Source: Bacteroidia bacterium
Lineage (GTDB): Bacteria; Bacteroidota; Bacteroidia; JAIBAJ01
NCBI GenBank assembly: GCA_019695265.1
Contig: JAIBAJ010000010.1
Span: 1-55,938, forward strand
Direction of reading: 5' to 3'
DNA: 55,938 bases
Under the pieces are notes generated by a model. The model was not told the origin of the DNA and ran no database searches. It worked only from the letters and a program-made list of their open reading frames with translations. The position numbers and the translations under genes were made by a program. Shown here one piece after another: positions 32,076 to 42,040 of the stretch (position 1 is its first letter; the number at the start of each line of letters is the position of its first letter).

Positions 32076-32104
32076 GCCTCTAAGATTCTTAGGGGCTTTT
32101 TTTT
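32076..32104 (+). terminator. Rho-independent terminator of the DUF2147 gene
   Basis: GCCTCTAAGA (32076-32085) pairs with TCTTAGGGGC (32087-32096) with one G-T pair, followed by TTTTTTTT. Confidence 0.85.
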
Positions 32105-32254
32105 GGAAATTATTAATAATGTTAAATGCCAAAGCAAAAGCGCCATGGTTCAAATGCCGGTGAAGAATAATTGGACTATTATTGATTTGCAATAGGTATA
32201 ATTAGGAATAAACAACCTTAATTGAAAATTATCGTACCATTACATTGAAAAAGG

Positions 32255-35083
32255 ATGAGGCCTGTTTTGTTTTTCCATCTGGCAGTATTGCTGTTGTTAG
32301 GCTTGAATAAAAAAGTACAGGCACAACAACTGCAGCAAGATTGTTTTTCGGCGATTAATGTTTGCACGGCTTCTTATTCTCAAAACTCCATAAACAGTGG
32401 CTTTGGTTCAGTTCTGGATGTTGCCCCGTTAACAACCTGTTTAGATAGTGGTGAGGCCAATTCCAGTTGGTTTATTTTTAGGGTAATAAGTGGAGGCAGT
32501 TTTAACTTTCAAATTGCGCCCAATACCAGCAGCGATGATTATGATTTTGCACTCTATAATTTATCCGGAGATAGTTGCGCTTCTATTGCCAATGGTGGAT
32601 TACAGCCTTTGCGTTGCAATTATTCCTCTACTCCGGGAAGCACCGGTTTGCAAAATGGTGCCACCGGAACCCAGGAACCAACTGCAGGTCCTAATCAATG
32701 CTCGCCTTTAACGGTAACTACCGGACAAATTTATGCCCTGATGGTCAATAACTTTACCGGATCCACCAATGGTTATGTGCTCAACTTAGGCGGAACAGCC
32801 AGTGTTTTCGACAATGTTTCTCCACAAGTTGATACCATTACCCACGGAACAGCCTGTAATCCTAAAACCATTTACCTGTATTTCACCGAACCGATTCTTT
32901 GCAGTAGTATTTCTTCCGACTTAAGTGAGATTACTATTACCGGACCGGCGGCACCAACCATAACAAGTTTTACTGCGGTAGGCTGCAATTCCAATGGAAT
33001 GACCAACCGAATTAATATCACTTTTGCCTCAGCAATAAGTGCCATTGGAAATTATGTGGTCCATTTTGGTAATGGCTCAGATGGTGATACTTTTATAGAT
33101 GGTTGTAATAATTATTTGAATCCCTCTTATACCTATACCTTCCCGGTTGATCACATTGGCCCAACAGTTACCTTGGTTTCAGTAACTAATTCCAATTGCA
33201 CCTCCAATACCGGAGCTGTAGATGTTTCTGTTTCCGGAGGGCAACCACCTTATACCTATTCTTGGAATTCAAATCCTGTTCAAACTACTCAAGATCTTTC
33301 CGGAGTGGGCAATGGCACCTATTCTCTGGTGGTAACAGATGCTATCGGTTGCACCGCTTTTTATTCTAAAACCATAACCGACCTAAACTCTCCGACCTTA
33401 ACCCTGGTACAAAATTCACCAATTACCTGTTATGGGCAAAACAATGGTAGCGCCAGTGTGTTAGCAAGTGGAGGAACTCCACCCTATATTTATACATGGA
33501 ACACCACTCCTGTGCTTACCGGATCTTCTGTTAACTCCTTAGGTCCGGGTGCACATAGCGTAACAGTAACAGATTCGCAAGGCTGTTCCCGGTCCTTGAA
33601 TGTTACTACCATTCAACCCGGACCTCTCAATATTCAAATTTCAAAGAATAATACTACTTGCGGAAACTCCATCGGATCTATTAATGCAACTGTTTCAGGG
33701 GGAATTCAACCATATTCTTATTCCTGGAATACAAGCCCGGTTCAAACCGTCCCTAATTTAACCAATTTGCCGGTAGGAATTTACACCCTTACTGTCCGCG
33801 ATTCGAACAATTGTGTGAGTGCTTCCACTGTTACCATAGCCAGTACAACCGCTCAATTGGGGTCTATTCAATCGGCTACTCCCTCTTGCGACGAACCCAG
33901 TGGAACAGCCACAGCTATTGCCACAGGACCTAATCCGCCCTATACATTTTTATGGAACACCCAACCTCCGCAAAATACCGCCGCGGCTTCCAATCTTTCG
34001 GCAGGAACCTACTATGTGGTTATTACCGGAAGTGACAATTGTTCCCAAATTTTGAATGTAAAGGTCGACACTCTCATGGATGTGATAGGAAATCTGATAG
34101 TTTCAAACGATGCTTCATGTGGTGAAGCGGATGGTTCTGCTACGGTAGACGGTTTATTGGGATTAAGCCCTTATAGTTTTCAATGGCAAACAAATCCTGT
34201 TCAAACTTCCGCTACAGCCACCGGATTATCTGCCGGAACCTACCCGGTAATAATTACAGATGCCAATGGTTGTGATGATACTCTTCAGGTGGTGGTAAGC
34301 GAATTGGTTGGAACAGCAGATTTTACCTGGAGTCAAACTTGCTTTGGATATATAACTGATTTTTATGCAGTTACTAATCTTGATTCTGCTTTTTTTGTTT
34401 GGAGTTTTGGCGATACAACCAATTTATTAACCAATGCAGATACCGGGCAACAGGTAACTCACTATTTCCCAAGTCAGGATTCATTTTATGTTACCTTAAT
34501 CTCTTCCGGAGGATGTTTGCAAGACACTTTAACCAAGGCATATGCCGTAAATCCTTTACCGGAACCTTCTTTTACAACAGGCAACTCGACGCTATACACG
34601 GAAAATAACTTACAATTTCAATATACTGGAACCCCGGCGCAAACCTATTATTGGGATTTTGGAAACAATACCACTTCCACTTCTTCAACGCCCAATACGA
34701 CTTACCTGGATAGCGGAACACATGTGGTAACCTTAGCTGTGATAGACGCGAATGGTTGCACTGATACCATCCAAACCACCATATTTGTTGCTAAAAAGCC
34801 AAACATTTACATGCCAAATGCTTTTGTTCCGGTTAATCAAAGTAAAAATCCCATTTACAAGGTTTATGGTTATGATGTAGATGAAATAGATTTTAGGATT
34901 TACAGCAGGTGGGGAAACGTTGTTTTTGCTACCCAGGATCCTCAGCAAGCCATGGATAATGGCTGGGATGGAACATATTTAGGTAAACCCTTGCCCCAAG
35001 GTGTTTATGGTTATAAAATTTGGGTTAAGTTTGCTGACCAAAGAGAATTTGAGAAAACAGGAACAATTACTTTAGTGCGTTAA
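32255..35083 (+). CDS. Large secreted SprB-/PKD-repeat protein with T9SS type B sorting domain
   Basis: 942 residues, surface-exposed. Signal peptide about 1-23. The first ~300 residues are a Cys-containing region of unknown fold (QDCFSAINVCTASYSQN). Then come about five SprB-like repeats, each with GGxPPYxYxWN...TxDLSxxGxGTYSLxVTDxxGC; two PKD-like domains near 690-850 (FFVWSFGDTT, YYWDFGNNTTST); and a ~90-residue type B sorting domain (NIYMPNAFVPVNQSKNP, FRIYSRWGNVVFAT, NGWDGTYLGKPLPQGVYGYK). It is likely an adhesin or gliding-related surface protein exported by the T9SS. It is followed within 4 nt by a small YciI/muconolactone isomerase-like gene. Confidence 0.92.
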   Translation: MRPVLFFHLAVLLLLGLNKKVQAQQLQQDCFSAINVCTASYSQNSINSGFGSVLDVAPLTTCLDSGEANSSWFIFRVISGGSFNFQIAPNTSSDDYDFALYNLSGDSCASIANGGLQPLRCNYSSTPGSTGLQNGATGTQEPTAGPNQCSPLTVTTGQIYALMVNNFTGSTNGYVLNLGGTASVFDNVSPQVDTITHGTACNPKTIYLYFTEPILCSSISSDLSEITITGPAAPTITSFTAVGCNSNGMTNRINITFASAISAIGNYVVHFGNGSDGDTFIDGCNNYLNPSYTYTFPVDHIGPTVTLVSVTNSNCTSNTGAVDVSVSGGQPPYTYSWNSNPVQTTQDLSGVGNGTYSLVVTDAIGCTAFYSKTITDLNSPTLTLVQNSPITCYGQNNGSASVLASGGTPPYIYTWNTTPVLTGSSVNSLGPGAHSVTVTDSQGCSRSLNVTTIQPGPLNIQISKNNTTCGNSIGSINATVSGGIQPYSYSWNTSPVQTVPNLTNLPVGIYTLTVRDSNNCVSASTVTIASTTAQLGSIQSATPSCDEPSGTATAIATGPNPPYTFLWNTQPPQNTAAASNLSAGTYYVVITGSDNCSQILNVKVDTLMDVIGNLIVSNDASCGEADGSATVDGLLGLSPYSFQWQTNPVQTSATATGLSAGTYPVIITDANGCDDTLQVVVSELVGTADFTWSQTCFGYITDFYAVTNLDSAFFVWSFGDTTNLLTNADTGQQVTHYFPSQDSFYVTLISSGGCLQDTLTKAYAVNPLPEPSFTTGNSTLYTENNLQFQYTGTPAQTYYWDFGNNTTSTSSTPNTTYLDSGTHVVTLAVIDANGCTDTIQTTIFVAKKPNIYMPNAFVPVNQSKNPIYKVYGYDVDEIDFRIYSRWGNVVFATQDPQQAMDNGWDGTYLGKPLPQGVYGYKIWVKFADQREFEKTGTITLVR

Positions 35084-35087
35084 TACC

Positions 35088-35384
35088 ATGAACCACTTTT
35101 ATATTGAGATTACACTACCCGATTATTTTTCGGAAGATTTTATTAGGAAAATCCCTCAACAACGCGAAGTGGTTGACGATTGGATGCAAAAAGGCATTAT
35201 TTTAAATTATGCCTTAGCATATGACCGAAGTAAATTGTGGATTGCCATGTTAGCCGATTCAGAGCAGGAAGTGATGGATGTTTTGGCAACATTTCCGCTA
35301 GTCGATTATATGAAACCCGACATTTTTAAACTGGCATTTTACCAAGGTGTAGCTCCAGGTATTCCTTCCTTTTCGCTCAATTAA
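35088..35384 (+). CDS. Small YciI / muconolactone isomerase-like protein
   Basis: 98 residues with the pattern of the small ferredoxin-like fold of YciI and muconolactone isomerases: an N-terminal strand (HFYIEITLPDYFSEDF), helix, KLWIAMLADSEQEVMDVLAT, then FPLVDYMKPDIFKLAF. There is no signal peptide. It starts 4 nt after the large T9SS protein, so they may be co-transcribed, but the pairing makes little functional sense. Activity is unknown. Confidence 0.7.
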   Translation: MNHFYIEITLPDYFSEDFIRKIPQQREVVDDWMQKGIILNYALAYDRSKLWIAMLADSEQEVMDVLATFPLVDYMKPDIFKLAFYQGVAPGIPSFSLN

Positions 35385-35459
35385 TTGAACCCCAGGGAAT
35401 TTCAAAATTCCGCATTAAATTCTTTTTCAACCTTAGCCACTTTGTGTTGATCCCCCACC

Positions 35460-35467
35460 TAAATTTG
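35460..35467 (+). promoter_or_regulatory. -7 element (TAAATTTG) of the threonine dehydrogenase gene
   Basis: An exact TAnnTTTG 20 nt before the ATG at 35488; TTTG at 35441-35444 is only 15 nt away. Confidence 0.45.
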
Positions 35468-35487
35468 CCTCGTTAAACCTGTATAGA

Positions 35488-36438
35488 ATGCCTAAAGAAA
35501 GAATTTTTGTAATAGGAGCCGGTGGGCAGATTGGAACAGAATTGGTGGAGGGCCTAAGGAAAATATATGGCGAGGAAGGAGTAGTTGCCTCGGATATCAA
35601 AAAAGCAAGCGATTCGGTAAAACAAGGCTTGTTCGAACCATTGGATGTGTTGGATAAAGACCGTTTATTAGAACTGGTAAAGAAGTATGAGGTAAAACAA
35701 ATTTACTTGTTAGCCGCCTTGCTTTCTGCAACAGCCGAGCAAAAATTAAAATCCGCCTGGAAACTCAATATGGAAGGGCTTTTTAATGTGTTGGATTTAG
35801 CTAAGGAAAAGCAAATTCAAAAGGTTTATTGGCCAAGCTCAATTGCAGTTTTTGGTCCCAATACTCCAAAGCAAAACACTCCACAATACACTGTAATGGA
35901 ACCGAATACAGTGTATGGAATCAGCAAACAAACCGGAGAAAGGTGGTGCCAATATTACCATGAAAAGTTTGGAGTGGATGTTCGAAGCTTACGTTATCCG
36001 GGATTAATTGGATATAAATCCGATCCGGGAGGAGGAACCACCGATTATGCAGTTCATATTTTTCATGAAGCCATCGAAAAGGGTCAATATGAGTGTTTTT
36101 TGTCAGAGAACACCTATTTGCCAATGATGTATATGCCCGATGCTATTAAAGCAACAGTTGGGATTATGGAAGAAGAATCAAACAAAATCAAAATAAGAAG
36201 CAGTTACAATCTTTCCGGGATGAGTTTTTCTCCAAAAGAACTTTCGGAAGAAATAAAAAAACATATACCCCATTTTTCCATTTCCTATAAACCCGACCAT
36301 CGTCAAGCCATTGCAGATAGTTGGCCGGCAAGCATAAACGACTCTGAAGCACGCCAGGATTGGGGATGGAAACAGGAGTATGGTTTGAAAGAAATGGTTA
36401 ATGATATGTTGTTGCACCTGCAACCGGTGGAAGGATAA
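35488..36438 (+). CDS. SDR-type L-threonine 3-dehydrogenase
   Basis: 316 residues, NAD-binding epimerase-like fold. GAGGQIGTELVEGL is the cofactor loop, SSIAVFGP holds the catalytic Ser, and YGISKQTGE holds Tyr/Lys. LRYPGLIGYKSDPGGGTTDY, TYLPMMYMPDAIKAT and DSWPASINDSEARQDWGWK match the SDR-type L-threonine 3-dehydrogenases of bacteria and animals. They oxidise L-threonine to 2-amino-3-ketobutyrate, which a CoA ligase (not here) converts to glycine and acetyl-CoA. The next gene starts 3 nt after the stop. Confidence 0.9.
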   Translation: MPKERIFVIGAGGQIGTELVEGLRKIYGEEGVVASDIKKASDSVKQGLFEPLDVLDKDRLLELVKKYEVKQIYLLAALLSATAEQKLKSAWKLNMEGLFNVLDLAKEKQIQKVYWPSSIAVFGPNTPKQNTPQYTVMEPNTVYGISKQTGERWCQYYHEKFGVDVRSLRYPGLIGYKSDPGGGTTDYAVHIFHEAIEKGQYECFLSENTYLPMMYMPDAIKATVGIMEEESNKIKIRSSYNLSGMSFSPKELSEEIKKHIPHFSISYKPDHRQAIADSWPASINDSEARQDWGWKQEYGLKEMVNDMLLHLQPVEG

Positions 36439-36441
36439 CCC

Positions 36442-36864
36442 ATGGCAAAGTTTGTTCTTCAAATGGATGAACCTACCCCGGATTATATCCTAATTGGGGT
36501 TTCTTGTCACCAGAAGGATTACCGGGCTGCGTGGGCCATTGGCAATTCCATGGGACTGGAGTTTGCCCGGGACGAAGAACCATATACCATTGTGCAAAAG
36601 AATGGTACCAAGGCCTATTTCACTTCCTTTTCCTATTTTCCCAGCCAGGAAGAACGCTACCTGTTGTTAGCCAATAAGAGTGAATTTGGCACTTTGCTTC
36701 CTGAGCTTACTCAGTTTGATTTTATTTTGCTGATATATTCTCTTATTTCGGATGAAGAGGTGGAAGATTTGGTTAAACAAATTAGATCACATTCCTTAAT
36801 ACAATTTTGCAGTTTATTTAATGGAGAGCAAATGAAACACGCCTCTCGATTGCCTATTTTTTAA
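36442..36864 (+). CDS. IPExxxVDY-family small protein
   Basis: 140 residues resembling the IPExxxVDY family of Bacteroidota: LIGVSCHQKDYRAAWAIGN at the N terminus, a central region around YFTSFSYFPSQEERYLLLAN, and DFILLIYSLISDEEVEDLVK near the C terminus. The family is uncharacterised and often found near housekeeping genes. It is close behind threonine dehydrogenase, but no shared function is evident. The defining IPE motif is not exact here (LPELTQFDF sits in its place). Confidence 0.65.
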   Translation: MAKFVLQMDEPTPDYILIGVSCHQKDYRAAWAIGNSMGLEFARDEEPYTIVQKNGTKAYFTSFSYFPSQEERYLLLANKSEFGTLLPELTQFDFILLIYSLISDEEVEDLVKQIRSHSLIQFCSLFNGEQMKHASRLPIF

Positions 36865-36907
36865 ATCAATTAAAACTTATCTTTACCAACAAACTAATTT
36901 CCTGCCA

Positions 36908-38182
36908 ATGAATAAATTATTTACCCCTGTTCTTCTAGCTTTCAGCCTTTTTTTGAGTTCCTCTCAAGCTCAAGTTGTTACCAATGCCTACTGCGATGGA
37001 ATTCGATACAAGAACCAAATTTTTACAAATACTGTAGTTACTTCCAATGTACAGTATGGACAGAATACCGGTTATTGTGGAGAGAGTTACAGTCTTAAAA
37101 TGGATATTTACGAACCGGAAGGTGACGCAGCAACTGCTCGTCCGGTTTTATTTGTAAACTATGGAGGGTCTTTTATTAATGGTTCTAAAACAGATGGTTA
37201 TGTAGTGAATATTTGTAAAGATTTTGCTAAACGTGGTTTTGTGACTTGTGCGATTGATTATCGTTTATTTGACTTATGTAATTTTCCCGATTCGGCAATT
37301 ATGTTAGATGTAGTGGTGAAGGCGGTTGGAGACCAGAAAGCTGCCATCCGGTTTATGCGTGAACATGCTGCAGATTACAAAGTTGACACCAATTTTGTGT
37401 TTTTGAGCGGTGTTTCGGCAGGAGGTATTTTGGCCTTGCACACAGCTTATATCGACGATGTGAATGAAGTGCCGGATTATGTTGCCAATACCATTCTATC
37501 CAATGGAGGAATTGAAGGAAATAGCAGCACCAATACCCAATTTTCTTCTGCTGTTCAAGGTGTTTGGAGCATGTCGGGTGGTTTGCATAAGGCAACTTGG
37601 ATCGATAGCAATGACCCTTTGTTAATTGCCATTCATGAAACCCAGGATCCTACTGTTCCTTATGCCCATGGTTTTGCTCAAGTGTCAGGTTTAAACCTTA
37701 TCTCTATTGATGGTGGTTCCCTAATGCACAATCAATGCGATAACCTTACCAAACCAAATGTGTTTTTCTCAATCGCCAACGCCGGACATACCGCATATAT
37801 TCAAAAGCCAGCCATTATGGATACGCTCTCCAATTCGGCTGCAACCATGTTCGAATCAATTTTATGCGGTAATACTGCGCCAAATTTTGTTGCAGAAATG
37901 CCATTGAATTATAGTCCAAACGGTATCGAGGAAGTTCAACCGGCTCTTTTTACCTTAAGTCCAAATCCTGCACAATCTGAACTAGTAATTACCTTGGAGA
38001 ATAAGGCTAAACTTGGAAGTATTTCTATAAAAGATCAATTAGGAAGAGTGGTGTATTCATCTGATTTAAATAACCAAAGTTCAGTAACCATTTCACGTGG
38101 TAATTGGAAAGCCGGATTATACTTTGCACAAGTTAATATTCCAAACCAAGGTACTCAAACACTTAAAGTGGTTGTAGAATAA
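36908..38182 (+). CDS. Secreted alpha/beta-hydrolase esterase with T9SS sorting domain (paralog)
   Basis: 424 residues, paralog of the protein at 16967-18202. Signal peptide (LLAFSLFLSSSQAQ); hydrolase core with ARPVLFVNYGGSFINGSK, nucleophile GVSAGG, a possible acid Asp in HETQDPTVPYA and His in NAGHTAY; then a ~75-residue type A T9SS sorting domain (TLSPNPAQSELVI, SIKDQLGRVVYSS, GLYFAQVNIP). The GIEGNS motif around residue 210 is shared with the paralog. It is followed by the S46 peptidase; a -7-like TATCTTTA (36878-36885) lies upstream. Confidence 0.9.
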   Translation: MNKLFTPVLLAFSLFLSSSQAQVVTNAYCDGIRYKNQIFTNTVVTSNVQYGQNTGYCGESYSLKMDIYEPEGDAATARPVLFVNYGGSFINGSKTDGYVVNICKDFAKRGFVTCAIDYRLFDLCNFPDSAIMLDVVVKAVGDQKAAIRFMREHAADYKVDTNFVFLSGVSAGGILALHTAYIDDVNEVPDYVANTILSNGGIEGNSSTNTQFSSAVQGVWSMSGGLHKATWIDSNDPLLIAIHETQDPTVPYAHGFAQVSGLNLISIDGGSLMHNQCDNLTKPNVFFSIANAGHTAYIQKPAIMDTLSNSAATMFESILCGNTAPNFVAEMPLNYSPNGIEEVQPALFTLSPNPAQSELVITLENKAKLGSISIKDQLGRVVYSSDLNNQSSVTISRGNWKAGLYFAQVNIPNQGTQTLKVVVE

Positions 38183-38217
38183 CTAGATCCAATTAATTGT
38201 ATATATTTTTTTACCAA

Positions 38218-40383
38218 ATGAGAATTTTTGGAGCCTTTGTATTGGCTATTATCCTGCCTTTTTCTTTGTTGGCAGACGAAGGAATGTGGCTGCCCAACCT
38301 GCTTAAGGCCTTAAATGAAAAGGAATTGGCTGCCAATGGTTGTCAATTAACTCCCGAACAGATTTATTCAATCAACAAAGGATCCCTAAAAGATGCTGTT
38401 GTGCATTTCGGTGGTGGCTGCACCGGTGAGGTTATTTCATACCAAGGTTTGATATTAACCAATCACCATTGTGGCTTTAGTCAAATACAAGCTCACAGTA
38501 GCCTGGAACATAATTATATTCGGGATGGATTTTGGGCAATGAGCCAAAAGGATGAATTGCCTAATCCGGGATTAACCGTAACCTTTATTAAGCGAATTGA
38601 TGATGTTACCGCCCAGGTGATGGAAGGTGTTTTGGATTCTATGTCAAATGCCCAAAAAGAGGAAAAAATTCTTGCCAATGTAAAAAGGATAGAAGCCGAA
38701 TCAGTGAAAGGAACACATTATACCGCTAAAATTAAGTCCTTTTTCTATGGAAACGAATACTATATGTTTACCATGGAAACCTTTAAGGATATACGGTTGG
38801 TGGGTGCTCCACCTGAATCCATCGGCAATTATGGAGGCGATGAAGATAATTGGGTTTGGCCTAGGCATACTGGCGATTTTTCCCTGTTTAGAATCTATGC
38901 CGATAAAGACAATAAACCGGCTGAATTTTCTTCTGACAATGTACCCTATAAACCCAATTATTCTTTTCCGATTTCATTGAAAGGGGTAAAAGAAAATGAT
39001 TTTACCATGGTTTTTGGATTTCCCGGAAGGACTCAAGAATACCTCAGTTCTTTTGCGGTTAAGCAAATTGTTGAAGTCGTAAATCCTATCCGAATTAAGG
39101 CAAGACGAATCAGACTTGGAATTTGGGATAAATACATGCGAAGCAGTGAATTGGACAAAATAAAATATGCATCTAAATACAATCGCTTATCCAACTATTA
39201 CAAAAAATGGACAGGGGAAAGTAAAGGACTGGAAAGGTTTAATACAGTTGGTAAAAAGAAAGATTTTGAAGCCGGATTTGAAACTTGGTGCAAAGCTGAT
39301 TCTGTTCGAAATAAAAAGTATGGTAGCCTTTTGAAAGAATTGCAAAAGGAGTATGAGGCAAATGATAAGTTAGCCGCCGCTGCTGAGTTGTTTTCTGAAG
39401 CCGCTTCCGGAATTGAATTAATGACCTTTGCCAATTACTTTATGCCTTTGTATGAAAAAGCTAAATCTGCTAATGCAACGGTTGAAGAGTTTGAAGCTGA
39501 AAAGAAAAGATTGAAAGATAATTTTGGGGGTTGGTTCAAAAATTACCAGGTTAAGGCAGACAAGGAAATTTGCCCTCAATTGTTAGGTCTTTACTTGCAG
39601 GCACTCCCGGAAGAGTATAAACCTGATTTTTTAACGGTAAGTATTCAGGTTAAATTTAAAGGTGACATTGTTGCTTTTGTAGAGAACCTGTATCAACAAA
39701 GCAATTTTACTACCGAAGAAGCTGCAAAAGACCTGGTAGACAAATTGAGTAAAGACAATATTAAAAAGTTAGAGAGCGAACCTGCATTTGCCCTTTGGAT
39801 GGATTTAGTTGCCGTTTACACGTTTAAAGTTCAGGATGCTTATCTGAAATCAAGTGACCGAATTGCCGCCTTAAACAAGCAATGGATGCAGGCTCAACGC
39901 ACTTATGGAAAAGGAAAAAAATTCTATCCGGATGCCAATTCAACTTTGAGGCTGAGTTATGGCAAAGTGAAAGGATATGAGCCCAAAAATGGAGTTTTTT
40001 ACCAACCATTTACAACGGCAGATGGTATTTTAGAAAAATCCAAAGACACCTTGATACCGGATTATAAGGTCAATCCAAGGTTATTGGAGTTGATAAAAAA
40101 CAAGGATTTTGGACCTTATTCCTACAAAGGTAAATTACCTGTGGCATTTTGTGCTTCCAATCATACCACCGGAGGAAACAGTGGAAGTCCTGTTTTAAAT
40201 GCCTATGGTCAATTAATTGGAACCAACTTCGACAGAAATTGGGATGGAACCATGAGTGATATCAGTTACGATCCGGATAGGGTTAGAAACATTGTTTTGG
40301 ATGTGCGATATACACTTTTTATAATTGATAAATTCGCCGGAGCCTCCCATTTGTTAAAGGAAATGAAGATTGTAACAAATTAA
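38218..40383 (+). CDS. S46-family dipeptidyl-peptidase (DPP11-like)
   Basis: 721 residues from my start (MRIFGAFVLAIILPFSLLAD, a signal peptide), which I prefer over the ATG at 38197. S46 serine exopeptidases release dipeptides from oligopeptides in the periplasm. His: LTNHHCGF; Asp: GDEDNWVWPRHTGDF; Ser: GGNSGSPVLN. In FDRNWDGTMSDI the residue after FD is Arg; in DPP11 an Arg there gives Asp/Glu specificity, while DPP7 has Gly (family knowledge). So this is probably DPP11-like. The gene follows a T9SS esterase gene and precedes a membrane glycosyltransferase. Confidence 0.93.
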   Translation: MRIFGAFVLAIILPFSLLADEGMWLPNLLKALNEKELAANGCQLTPEQIYSINKGSLKDAVVHFGGGCTGEVISYQGLILTNHHCGFSQIQAHSSLEHNYIRDGFWAMSQKDELPNPGLTVTFIKRIDDVTAQVMEGVLDSMSNAQKEEKILANVKRIEAESVKGTHYTAKIKSFFYGNEYYMFTMETFKDIRLVGAPPESIGNYGGDEDNWVWPRHTGDFSLFRIYADKDNKPAEFSSDNVPYKPNYSFPISLKGVKENDFTMVFGFPGRTQEYLSSFAVKQIVEVVNPIRIKARRIRLGIWDKYMRSSELDKIKYASKYNRLSNYYKKWTGESKGLERFNTVGKKKDFEAGFETWCKADSVRNKKYGSLLKELQKEYEANDKLAAAAELFSEAASGIELMTFANYFMPLYEKAKSANATVEEFEAEKKRLKDNFGGWFKNYQVKADKEICPQLLGLYLQALPEEYKPDFLTVSIQVKFKGDIVAFVENLYQQSNFTTEEAAKDLVDKLSKDNIKKLESEPAFALWMDLVAVYTFKVQDAYLKSSDRIAALNKQWMQAQRTYGKGKKFYPDANSTLRLSYGKVKGYEPKNGVFYQPFTTADGILEKSKDTLIPDYKVNPRLLELIKNKDFGPYSYKGKLPVAFCASNHTTGGNSGSPVLNAYGQLIGTNFDRNWDGTMSDISYDPDRVRNIVLDVRYTLFIIDKFAGASHLLKEMKIVTN

Positions 40384-40415
40384 TAACCTGAATTGACCAG
40401 AAAATAAAGCTGCCG

Positions 40416-42005
40416 ATGTTTAAAAAGAACTGGATTGGTTTAGCAGGGCTATTGGTTGTTATAACTATTCAAATGGCTTTGTATGGTTTTCCAAAATTGC
40501 TGAAACAAGGTCCTGCATCCATTCACCAATGGAGACAATGCGATTGTTTGGCAATGACCCAAATGTACTATGAGTACAACAATCCGTTTTTGGATCCGGA
40601 ATTGTTGTTTTTAGGACCCGGAGGTAATGGAAAATGCACTCCTTCTGAATTTCCAATTATTTATTACAGTGTAGCTCAGGCCTGGAAGGTTTTTGGAAAA
40701 AGCGAAACCATTTACCGATTGTTGGATTTAGCATTTATGGTAATGGCCTTAATAGCTTTGTTTTATTTATTTAAGTTATACATTCCAAACCAATGGCTGG
40801 CTATAGGTCTTACTGCTCTTGTATTTACTTCCCCCATTTTAGTTTTTTATGGGGTGAGCTTTCTTTCTGACCCTTCAGCATTGTTTATGGCTATAGTTGG
40901 TAGCAGCTTATTTTTTTACTACTTACATCACAGATCTTGGACTTACCTGTTAGCCTCGGCTTTGTTTTTTTCGATTGCCGGTTGGTTTAAAATCAGTGCC
41001 GCCGCCGCATATGCAGCCATAAGCCTATTGTTGTTTACCGATTTAATTCGACTTTCCAATTTTGGACTTTGGCCTAAGAATCAAGTTTTGAAAATGATGG
41101 CCATTTGGGCCATTCCGGTATTGGCCTGGTTGCCTTGGTATGGTTATGCCTATTACCGAGGATTAATAGTTACACAAGGTAAAATGGAGTTTTTTCTGAT
41201 AGGTATTTTACCTATTTGGAAAATGGATAAGGATTGGATTTGGAGTACCATAGGCCTATGTATTTCGGATATAAAACCACAAGTGTTTCATAGATCGGTT
41301 TTATTATTGTTGGTATTTGGACAATTATTCACTTTCTTTTTCTACCGGTATAGCAATAAACTTCTGTTTTGGTTATCCAATGTTTTTGTGCTTTTGTTTG
41401 TGGTTTATGTGTTATTGTTTTTCCAGGTATTTAATGTTCATGACTACTATTTTGTGAATATGATGGTAGTTCCAATATTTTTATTGTTGAATATTTCAGT
41501 GACTCTTTATCATGCTATTCAAACTGTTGAAGTAAAACGATTTGCCTTGGTTCTGTTTAGTATTTTATTAGTTTTTAATGTATACTATTGCTCTGCAAAG
41601 ATGTCGGCACGGGTTCGTTCGCCAAAGGGTAAAACCCTTTATTCGTATGCATTAACCCCACGAGAAAAGGCTTTTTGGGATTGGTTTCACTGGGATCAGG
41701 AGCAGCACATGGGTAAGTTGAAAACCTTAAAGGATAAATTACCCGGATTGGGTATTCCAAAAGAAGAGCCGGTGGTAGTAATGGGCGATATTAGCATTAA
41801 CGTATCGTTGTACCTACTGGAAAAGCGAGGGTTTACCGATTTTATGATAGGGGAGAGGAGAAATAATATTGATGTAACTAAATTTAAACACATCATTTTT
41901 TTATATGATCAGGCCAAAGAAAATGATGTTATAAAGCCTTACATTGGAGAAGAAATATACCGGGATGGCGAGCTAAGTATTTGTAAAACCAAACCTGCAG
42001 AATAG
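40416..42005 (+). CDS. Polytopic membrane glycosyltransferase (ArnT/PMT-like)
   Basis: 529 residues with about ten or more hydrophobic helices, an ArnT/dolichyl-phosphate mannosyltransferase-like (GT39/GT83) membrane protein. The first periplasmic loop has SIHQWRQCDCLAMTQMYYE, with acidic Asp where such enzymes keep catalytic or metal-binding Asp/Glu. The C-terminal soluble part (about 420-529) is polar. It uses lipid-linked sugars to modify an unknown acceptor. It lies 32 nt after the peptidase gene and may be in the same transcript. R7 follows. Confidence 0.78.
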   Translation: MFKKNWIGLAGLLVVITIQMALYGFPKLLKQGPASIHQWRQCDCLAMTQMYYEYNNPFLDPELLFLGPGGNGKCTPSEFPIIYYSVAQAWKVFGKSETIYRLLDLAFMVMALIALFYLFKLYIPNQWLAIGLTALVFTSPILVFYGVSFLSDPSALFMAIVGSSLFFYYLHHRSWTYLLASALFFSIAGWFKISAAAAYAAISLLLFTDLIRLSNFGLWPKNQVLKMMAIWAIPVLAWLPWYGYAYYRGLIVTQGKMEFFLIGILPIWKMDKDWIWSTIGLCISDIKPQVFHRSVLLLLVFGQLFTFFFYRYSNKLLFWLSNVFVLLFVVYVLLFFQVFNVHDYYFVNMMVVPIFLLLNISVTLYHAIQTVEVKRFALVLFSILLVFNVYYCSAKMSARVRSPKGKTLYSYALTPREKAFWDWFHWDQEQHMGKLKTLKDKLPGLGIPKEEPVVVMGDISINVSLYLLEKRGFTDFMIGERRNNIDVTKFKHIIFLYDQAKENDVIKPYIGEEIYRDGELSICKTKPAE

Positions 42006-42040
42006 CCATAGAAAGCACAACCTTCATTTGACCTTTTTGG

